DNA from: an uncultured Leucobacter sp.
Lineage (GTDB): Bacteria > Actinomycetota > Actinomycetes > Actinomycetales > Microbacteriaceae
Reading direction: 5' to 3'
NCBI GenBank assembly: GCA_937872275.1
Contig: CALMSE010000186.1
Span: forward strand, 1-5,673
Length of the DNA stretch: 5,673 nucleotides
Shown here: piece after piece, positions 1 to 5,673 of the stretch
Layout: every line of letters starts with the position of its first letter
Numbering within the stretch: the first letter of the stretch is position 1
Program-made: the position numbers and the translations under genes
The notes under the pieces: generated by a model
The model's input: the letters and a program-made list of their open reading frames with translations, nothing else
Told to the model about the DNA's origin: nothing
The model's database searches: none

Positions 1-1268
1 CTGCCCCGCACGGCATCCGCCGCACGCCGCAGCGCGGCGGTGAGCTCGGGGAGCGCCCGCTCGATGACCGGCGTGACCGTGAGATGCGCGCTGTGCGGCA
101 GCCGCACGCCGTTCGCCTGCCGCAGCCCCGGCTGGAGCTGGATGCGGAAGCCGAGCCGCGCGACCTCGTCGGCGAGCAGATGCGGATCCACCCGTTCGGA
201 CGCGGGCACCGACTCGTCGGCGACGAGCGCGAGCGCGGGACCCGAGGGGCTGCCCTGCACCGAGAGGCCCCGGATGCCCCTCACCGCCGCGACGATGCCG
301 TGCGTCGCGCGCACGCAGGCCGCGGTGAGGTCGCGGTAGCCCTCGGCGCCCAGCCGCTGCGTGATCGCCCACGCGGCCGCCACCGGTGAGGCCGAGCGCG
401 AGCCGAGCAGGGTGGGGTTCACCACCGGGTACCCCGACCAGCGCGTCGTCGCGAAGAACTGGGCCCGATGCCGCGCCCGGCCGCGGTGCAGCAGCACCGA
501 GACGCCCTTCGGCGCGTAGCCGAACTTGTGCAGATCGGCCGAGAGGCTCGTGACGCCCGGAAGCCGCAGATCCCACTCCGGAAGACCCGGCCACCACGGC
601 AGGGCGAAGCCGCCGAAGCACGCGTCGACGTGGCAGGCGATGCCCTGCGTCTCGGCTGCGCGCGACACCGCGGCGACCGGATCGAGCGCTCCCGTGGGAT
701 AGGCGGGCGCGGAGAGCACGACGATCGCCACATCGGGGCCGAGCCGGCGGATCATCTCGCCCGCGCGCACCGAGCCGTCGGGTTCGCACGGCACCGGATC
801 CCACTCGAGGTCGAAGAGGCGCGCGGCCTTCTGGAACGCGGCGTGCGCGGTCGCCGGGGCGAGCAGCCTCGGGCGTCGGCGCGCGGCGATGCGCGGATTC
901 TCGGACCGCCACAGGTCGCGCGCGGTCTTCACCGCGAGCAGACAGCTCTCCGTGCCGCCGCTCGTGATGCTGCCGACCACCCGGCCGCCTCCGCGCGCGC
1001 GACCGCGGCGATCGCCTCCGAGGGCCCGCCGGGCGAAGGCCACGAGGTCGCGCTCCATGGCGGCGATCGACGGGAAGGCGGTGGGGTCGAGTCCGTTGAG
1101 CGGGCGCGCGAGCTCGGCGGCGCGGCCGGCGAGCCGATCCAGCTCGGGCATGCCGGAGTCGTAGACGTAGGAGAGCACCCGGCCGCCGTGGGTGGGGGCG
1201 TCGAGCTCGCGCAGGGCGCGCAGGCGCGCGAGCACGTCGGCGGAGTCGGAACCGCGCGCCGGGATCAT
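1..1268 (-). CDS. PLP-dependent lyase/decarboxylase, sphingosine-1-phosphate lyase-like (C-terminus cut by window edge)
   Basis: The 422 codons visible form an uninterrupted frame from an ATG at 1268 to the left edge. The fold is the group II PLP decarboxylase type, closest by motif to sphingosine-1-phosphate lyases. Seen in order: VYDSG (about 35-39), N-x-L-D-P-T-A-F-P (58-66), TSGGTES (102-108, cofactor phosphate loop), THAAF-like TAHAAF with His142 (ring stacking), HVDACFGG (213-220, Asp215 contacting the pyridine nitrogen) and ADLHKFGYAPKG, where Lys248 is the Schiff-base lysine and Lys254 matches the second lysine of S1P lyases. No signal peptide or membrane anchor is visible, so it is probably cytosolic. 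The start is set by the ATGA overlap with the transporter stop and by GAGG at 1279-1276, seven bases upstream. Family assignment is firm. The substrate is not: it could be a phosphorylated long-chain amino alcohol, or an amino acid if the enzyme is a decarboxylase. Automated annotation might call it an aspartate aminotransferase-family protein. Confidence 0.88.
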   Translation of the reverse strand, partial: MIPARGSDSADVLARLRALRELDAPTHGGRVLSYVYDSGMPELDRLAGRAAELARPLNGLDPTAFPSIAAMERDLVAFARRALGGDRRGRARGGGRVVGSITSGGTESCLLAVKTARDLWRSENPRIAARRRPRLLAPATAHAAFQKAARLFDLEWDPVPCEPDGSVRAGEMIRRLGPDVAIVVLSAPAYPTGALDPVAAVSRAAETQGIACHVDACFGGFALPWWPGLPEWDLRLPGVTSLSADLHKFGYAPKGVSVLLHRGRARHRAQFFATTRWSGYPVVNPTLLGSRSASPVAAAWAITQRLGAEGYRDLTAACVRATHGIVAAVRGIRGLSVQGSPSGPALALVADESVPASERVDPHLLADEVARLGFRIQLQPGLRQANGVRLPHSAHLTVTPVIERALPELTAALRRAADAVRG

Positions 1269-2707
1269 GCGCCGGCCTCGCTCGCCTCGAGGTCGCCCCG
1301 GCGCAGCCGGTAGCGGCCGAGCACGAGGAGGCTCAGCAGCATCAGCAGCGCCGGCACCAGGCTGAACGACAGGGCGATGCCCGAGATCGCCGAGCCCGGC
1401 TGCTGCACGCTGACGCCCGCGGTCGACTCGACGTAGCCGGTGATCGCGAGCACGACGGTGAGCACGGTGGAGCCGAGGGCCATGCCGATCGTCTCGCCCG
1501 CGGTCCACACGCCGCCGAAGATGCCGGCGCGCTCGCCGCGCCCGCCCCGTTCCCGGCGCCTGCGGGCGTCGAGACTGATCACGTCGGGCAGCATGGCCAT
1601 GGGCAGCGACTGCATGCCGGCATAGGCGGCGCCCGCGAGGGCCACGGGCGCGACGATCCACCAGCCGGGGGCCCAGGTCATGCCGATGAGCAGCGCGGTC
1701 GCGATGAGGAAGACGAAGCTGGCGAGGCGGAAGGCCCGCTCCTTGCCGATGCGATCGGAGATGCGCCGCCACACGGGCGCGACGAGCAGGGCGGGAGCGA
1801 TGAGGGCGATGAAGAGCACCGTGACGGCGCCCTCGTCGCGCAGCACCCAGGTGGCCACGAACTGGGCGCCCGCGAGCATGAGGCCGGTCGCGAGTCCCTG
1901 CAGCATGAAGGCGCCGAGCAGCGCGCGGAAGGGCTGGCTCTCGCGCAAGGCTGCGAGCCCCTCGCGATAGTGGGCGGGGGAGAATGCGCCCGGCCGCGGG
2001 GCCGCGAAGCCCGGTGCCGCCGGTATCGGTGCCGCCGATCTGGGCGCGACCGAGCTGCCGATCCACAGCCCCGCCCAGAGCAGCACCGCGGCGGCGATCG
2101 CCATGACGAGGTAGCCGAGCGGCTGGTTGTCGGGGAAGAGGCCGCGGATCTCGGGGCCGCCGGCCCCGAAGACGAGGATCGCCAGCGTGAGCACCACCAC
2201 GCGCCAGGTGAGGAGGCGCGTGCGCTCGTCGTAGCCGCGCGTCAGCTCGGTGGGGAGCGCGATGTAGGGCACCTGGAACAGGCTGAAGAAGGTGGCGGCC
2301 GCGATGAAGGCCACGAGCACCCAGAGGCTGCTCGCCCACGGCGCGAGGCCGGGGGGCACCGCGAAGGTGAGCACGAAGGCCACCGGGAGGCCGATCGCGC
2401 CGAGGAGCATGGGGCCGCGCCGCGAGCCGCGGAGGGCCAGCGCGCGGTCGCTCAGACCGCCGATCACCGGATCGATCAGCACGTCCCAGACCTTCGCCAC
2501 CGTGACGATGGCGCCCGCGGCGAGCGCCGCGACCCCGAGCGAGTCGGTCAGGTAGTAGACGAGCACGAGGCCTGGCAGCGTGGCGAAGCCGCCGGTGCCG
2601 AGCGAGCCGGCCGCGTAGCGGGCCACCGTTCCGCGCGGCAGCCGGCCGGCCGCGGGCGCTCCCACGGCCTCCGCAGCGGTGCGGGAGGAATCGGGCGCTG
2701 AATCCAT
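1265..2707 (-). CDS. MelB-like MFS transporter (GPH:cation symporter family)
   Basis: A 480-residue integral membrane protein with about 12 hydrophobic segments, the usual size for glycoside-pentoside-hexuronide:cation symporters (MFS_2). Family marks: YYLTD at 51-55; W-D-x-x-x-D-P-x-x-G-x-x-S-D-R at 74-88, whose acidic residues correspond to the cation site of MelB; FQVPYIALPTELT at 144-156; the cytoplasmic loop motif RISDRIGKERAF mid-protein; and LPDVI (373-377) followed by GIFGGVWTAGE (395-405). The acidic cation-site residues are kept, so Na+ or H+ coupling is likely. An arginine-rich stretch (382-393) sits in the last large cytoplasmic loop. The frame stays open far upstream into 3442, but family homology begins only after the ATG at 2707, and a good -10 hexamer lies six bases before it, so that ATG is chosen. 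The stop overlaps the next gene's ATG by four bases. Bacterial relatives mostly carry sugars, but the neighbour here is a lyase rather than a glycosidase, so the substrate is left open. Confidence 0.88.
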   Translation of the reverse strand: MDSAPDSSRTAAEAVGAPAAGRLPRGTVARYAAGSLGTGGFATLPGLVLVYYLTDSLGVAALAAGAIVTVAKVWDVLIDPVIGGLSDRALALRGSRRGPMLLGAIGLPVAFVLTFAVPPGLAPWASSLWVLVAFIAAATFFSLFQVPYIALPTELTRGYDERTRLLTWRVVVLTLAILVFGAGGPEIRGLFPDNQPLGYLVMAIAAAVLLWAGLWIGSSVAPRSAAPIPAAPGFAAPRPGAFSPAHYREGLAALRESQPFRALLGAFMLQGLATGLMLAGAQFVATWVLRDEGAVTVLFIALIAPALLVAPVWRRISDRIGKERAFRLASFVFLIATALLIGMTWAPGWWIVAPVALAGAAYAGMQSLPMAMLPDVISLDARRRRERGGRGERAGIFGGVWTAGETIGMALGSTVLTVVLAITGYVESTAGVSVQQPGSAISGIALSFSLVPALLMLLSLLVLGRYRLRRGDLEASEAGA

Positions 2708-2713
2708 GATTTC

Positions 2714-2719
2714 AGCGTA
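2714..2719 (-). promoter_or_regulatory. Probable -10 element (TACGCT) for a leaderless transporter/lyase transcript
   Basis: TACGCT fits the actinobacterial TANNNT -10 pattern and ends exactly six bases before the transporter ATG at 2707. That places the expected transcription start on the A of the ATG. No Shine-Dalgarno sequence precedes this ATG (the six bases are GAAATC), which agrees with a leaderless message. No convincing -35 hexamer is seen 16-18 bases upstream. The same 11-base sequence with the same spacing precedes glpX on the other strand. Confidence 0.6.
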
Positions 2720-2757
2720 GCGCGGACCCCCGTCGAGCGCCCCCGCGGAACGGGTCG

Positions 2758-3635
2758 CTACTGCAGGGACCCGGCCGTGCCGAGCAGTCTCGACAGCGCG
2801 TCGGGATCGCTCATCTGCTGCACGAGCTCGGGCAGTTGCATGACGGCGAACACGGAGCAGGCGAACACGACGATCAGGGCGAGCCCGAAGGCGGCGAGCG
2901 GCACCCAGAAGGCGAGCTTGCGGGCCCGCATGCGCTGGATCGAGAAGATGAGGTTCACCGCATAGATCGCGAGCACCGCGATCGCCCCGACCGTGCCCAC
3001 GACGCCGATCGAATCCGGTATGGCGACGCTCTCGATGCCGAGCATCGAAGCGGTGAGGCGGAGCTGCTGCGGGAACTGCTGGAGTCCCAGCGCGAAGCTC
3101 AGCGCGCCGTACGCCCCGAGGGCGAGCAGCGCGATCGTGGCGATGCGGTCGGCGAGCTTCCCGCCGCGCGGGGCCTCGCCGCCGCGCGGCGGCTCCGTCG
3201 CACGGTAGACCTGCGGCTGCTCCCGGGTAGCGGGCCTCGCATCGTCGGCTGGCCTGGCCGCGGGATCCGCCCCGACGCCGAGGTTGTGGGGCACGCCGGG
3301 CAGCTTGCCGCTCTGCGGGGACTCGGCCGCGCGCGCGGGCTCCGGGAGCGGGCTCCGCCCCCCGCCGCTCGCGCCGCTCGGGGCCTCCGTCCCGCTCGCA
3401 CCCGTCGAGCCCGCCGAACCCGTCTCCGGCGACCAGCTCCATCCCTCCGGGGCCAGCTCGCCGTACTGGGGAGCGCCGTTCGGGGCGCCGGCCGGCCGGG
3501 GCCGGGACGGGCCCGGGGCCTCCGGGGTCTTCGGGGAACGTCCCGAGACAGGCGCTCCCTGATCCTCGGCCGGAGCCAGCTCCCCGTATCGGGGCGCCGG
3601 ACGGGGCTCGTCCGCGGGTCGCTGCTCGTCGGCCA

Positions 3636-3636
<1 letters not shown>
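2758..3636 (-). CDS. DUF6264-like membrane protein of unknown function
   Basis: A 292-residue protein with a long disordered N-terminal half rich in Pro, Gly, Ala, Ser and Arg (about 1-160), then three predicted membrane segments (about 163-185, 209-231 and 243-266) and a short polar tail. The N-terminal half has a motif repeated twice, YGELAP at 17-22 and again at 58-63 (followed by EGWSW), and a PGVPHNLGV motif at 113-121. From memory this arrangement is that of the DUF6264 proteins of Microbacteriaceae. The start is GTG at 3636, whose G is also the last base of the aldolase stop (TAGTG). GGTGA at 3648-3644, seven bases upstream, supports it, as does a first YGE motif close to the N-terminus. 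The frame is open further upstream, but that part only reads antisense to nothing useful and overlaps the aldolase. Expression is probably translationally coupled to the aldolase gene. No catalytic residues or known function can be given. Confidence 0.78.
3453..3594. repeat. Imperfect 19-base direct repeat encoding the duplicated YGELAP motif
   Basis: Two 19-base copies, at 3453-3471 and 3576-3594, match at 16 of 19 positions. Read on the minus strand they encode the two copies of YGELAP in the DUF6264-like protein, 41 residues apart. The repeat could be a within-gene duplication or parallel conservation of a peptide motif. The intervening DNA is low-complexity and GC-rich. Confidence 0.6.
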
Positions 3637-4664
<1,028 letters not shown>

Positions 4665-4669
4665 CGGGG

Positions 4670-4675
4670 CTCCTT
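4670..4675 (-). promoter_or_regulatory. Shine-Dalgarno site of the aldolase gene
   Basis: AAGGAG lies five bases before the ATG at 4664. It fixes that ATG as the start within a much longer open frame. It also contrasts with the transporter and glpX starts, which lack a usefully spaced ribosome binding site. Confidence 0.85.
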
Positions 4676-4701
4676 GGCTGTCGGGGGCTCGGTCGCAGTT
4701 C

Positions 4702-4707
4702 ATTCTA
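4702..4707 (-). promoter_or_regulatory. Probable -10 element (TAGAAT) of the aldolase promoter
   Basis: TAGAAT is a close match to TATAAT in an otherwise GC-rich stretch. It would give a leader of roughly 30 bases carrying the AAGGAG site. A possible -35, TCGACG at 4728-4723, matches TTGACA at four of six positions but leaves a short 15-base spacer, so only the -10 is called. Confidence 0.55.
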
Positions 4708-4775
4708 GGCGGTGGGCCTGGCCGTCGACCCGGAAGCCTCTCGCGGCGGTGGCCGGGCACGGCGCGTGCGTCCCG

Positions 4776-4785
4776 GCCCGCGGGC
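4776..4785. other. Perfect 10-base palindrome in the fba-glpX promoter region
   Basis: GCCCGCGGGC is its own reverse complement and ends two bases before the glpX -10 hexamer, where a repressor could block RNA polymerase. Short G/C palindromes are common by chance in DNA of this composition, so operator function is only a possibility. Confidence 0.25.
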
Positions 4786-4787
4786 GC

Positions 4788-4793
4788 TACGCT
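4788..4793 (+). promoter_or_regulatory. Probable -10 element (TACGCT) for a leaderless glpX transcript
   Basis: TACGCT ends six bases before the glpX ATG at 4800, so transcription would start at or next to the A of the start codon. The intervening bases contain GGAGG, but only one base separates it from the ATG, too close for normal ribosome pairing. A perfect 10-base palindrome (4776-4785) lies just upstream of the hexamer. No good -35 is seen. Confidence 0.6.
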
Positions 4794-4799
4794 GGAGGC

Positions 4800-5673
4800 A
4801 TGAGCGAACACTCGACGCTGGGCGATTGGCAGCCGGATCGCAACCTCGCGATGGAACTGGTGCGGGCCACAGAGGCCGCCGCGATCCGCGCCACGCCCTG
4901 GGTCGGCCGCGGCGACAAGAACGCCGCCGACGGCGCGGCCGTCGACGCGATGCGCCGCTTCCTGTCGACCGTGGCCATGCGCGGCACCGTCGTCATCGGC
5001 GAGGGTGAGAAGGACGACGCACCCTGGCTCTACAACGGCGAAGAGGTGGGCAACGGCGAGGGGGCCGAGTGCGACGTCGCCGTGGACCCGATCGACGGCA
5101 CCCGGCTGACCGCCGAGGGGCGCGCCGGCGCGCTGTCGGTGATCGCCGTCGCCGACCGCGGCAGCATGTACGACCCCTCGGCCGTGTTCTACATGGACAA
5201 GCTCGTCTGCGGCCCCGAGGGCGTGGGCGTGGTCGACATGAACCGGCCGATCGGCGAGAACGTCCGCGCGCTGGCCCGCGCCAAGGGCGTCGAGGTCTCG
5301 GACATCCGCGTCGCCGTGCTCGACCGTCCGCGCCACGAGCAGCTGATCGCCGACATCCGCGCCGCGGGCGCCGGCACGCGCCTCATCATGGACGGCGACG
5401 TCGCGGCAGGCGTGAACGCCGCGCAGTGGGACTCGCGCGTCGACCTCGCGGTCGGCATCGGGGGTACCCCCGAGGGCATCATCACCGCCTGCGCGGTGAA
5501 GGCGCTCGGCGGCGTGATCCAGGGCCGGCTCTGGCCCAAGGACGACGCGGAGCGGGAGCAGGCGCTCGCCGCCGGCCACGACCTCGACCGGGTGCTGCAC
5601 GCCGACGACCTGGTCGCGAGCGACAACGCCTACTTCGTGGCCACCGGCATCACCTCCGCCGACTTCCTCGACG
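4800..5673 (+). CDS. glpX: Class II fructose-1,6-bisphosphatase GlpX (3' end cut by window edge)
   Basis: 291 codons are visible, most of a protein that is about 336 residues in E. coli. It hydrolyses fructose-1,6-bisphosphate to fructose-6-phosphate, an essential gluconeogenic step in actinobacteria lacking other FBPases; cytosolic and metal-dependent. Motifs matching E. coli Glp[14 protein letters not shown] (36-48), with Asp44 equivalent to metal ligand Asp33; [11 protein letters not shown] (65-75), with Glu68 equivalent to Glu57; [13 protein letters not shown] (95-107), with Asp96 equivalent to Asp85; DRPRHEQLI (175-183); MDGDVAAG (197-204); GIGGTPEG (219-226), with Glu225 equivalent to Glu213; and [12 protein letters not shown] near the right end. 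All four metal ligands are present. The start at 4800 gives an N-terminal extension of about 11 residues relative to E. coli. It is divergent from the aldolase gene, which makes or consumes the same sugar bisphosphate. Confidence 0.96.
   Translation, partial: MSEHSTLGDWQPDRNLAMELVRATEAAAIRATPWVGRGDKNAADGAAVDAMRRFLSTVAMRGTVVIGEGEKDDAPWLYNGEEVGNGEGAECDVAVDPIDGTRLTAEGRAGALSVIAVADRGSMYDPSAVFYMDKLVCGPEGVGVVDMNRPIGENVRALARAKGVEVSDIRVAVLDRPRHEQLIADIRAAGAGTRLIMDGDVAAGVNAAQWDSRVDLAVGIGGTPEGIITACAVKALGGVIQGRLWPKDDAEREQALAAGHDLDRVLHADDLVASDNAYFVATGITSADFLD

Noticed and set aside
468..1313. Long plus-strand open frame (281 codons)
   Set aside because: It is antisense to the PLP lyase, whose frame holds all family motifs; its own translation is Arg/Gly/Ala/His-rich with no recognisable domain.
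1970..2701. Plus-strand open frame of 243 codons
   Set aside because: Antisense to the MelB-like transporter; composition is Arg/Glu/Gly/His-rich without motifs, typical of shadow frames in high-GC DNA.
2720..2757. Possible terminator after the DUF6264-like gene
   Set aside because: Only a five-pair stem (CGCGG/CCGCG) with a 17-base loop and no T-run could be drawn, too weak to call; read-through into the transporter genes cannot be excluded.
2708..3442. 245-codon N-terminal extension of the transporter frame
   Set aside because: The extension has no membrane or family features and overlaps the DUF6264-like gene in another frame; a -10 element sits just before the ATG at 2707.
4665..5600. 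Upstream extension of the aldolase frame, antisense to glpX
   Set aside because: Homology to class II aldolases begins at the ATG at 4664, which has a well-placed AAGGAG; the extension mirrors the conserved glpX sequence.

Overview
The window is very GC-rich, with strong G/C preference at third codon positions and long antisense open frames. This points to a high-GC actinobacterium. Microbacteriaceae is the best guess, because the gene at 2758-3636 looks like a DUF6264 protein, a family I associate with that group, and the aldolase and GlpX are of the actinobacterial type. Genus is not assigned.

Layout, left to right. (1) 1-1268, minus: 5' part of a PLP-dependent lyase/decarboxylase resembling sphingosine-1-phosphate lyase; the C-terminus lies beyond the left edge. 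(2) 1265-2707, minus: a MelB-like (GPH family) MFS symporter whose stop overlaps the lyase start as ATGA, so the two form a tight transporter-enzyme pair. (3) 2708-2757: a 50-base gap holding a probable leaderless promoter for that pair; no clear terminator is seen. (4) 2758-3636, minus: a DUF6264-like membrane protein starting with GTG, which overlaps the stop of the gene before it by one base. (5) 3636-4664, minus: a complete class II fructose-bisphosphate aldolase. (6) 4665-4799: a 135-base divergent promoter region. (7) 4800 to the right edge, plus: class II fructose-1,6-bisphosphatase GlpX, cut by the window end.

Aldolase and GlpX act at the same metabolic node: aldolase makes or splits fructose-1,6-bisphosphate, and GlpX removes its 1-phosphate in gluconeogenesis. 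They are transcribed divergently from one short region. The aldolase message probably also carries the DUF6264 gene by translational coupling. The downstream transporter/lyase pair seems a separate unit with its own start signal. Its substrate is unknown, and the pair is the least conventional part of the window. No RNA genes, mobile elements, CRISPR arrays or prophage traces were seen. The genes are closely packed, with no gene-free stretch longer than 135 bases.
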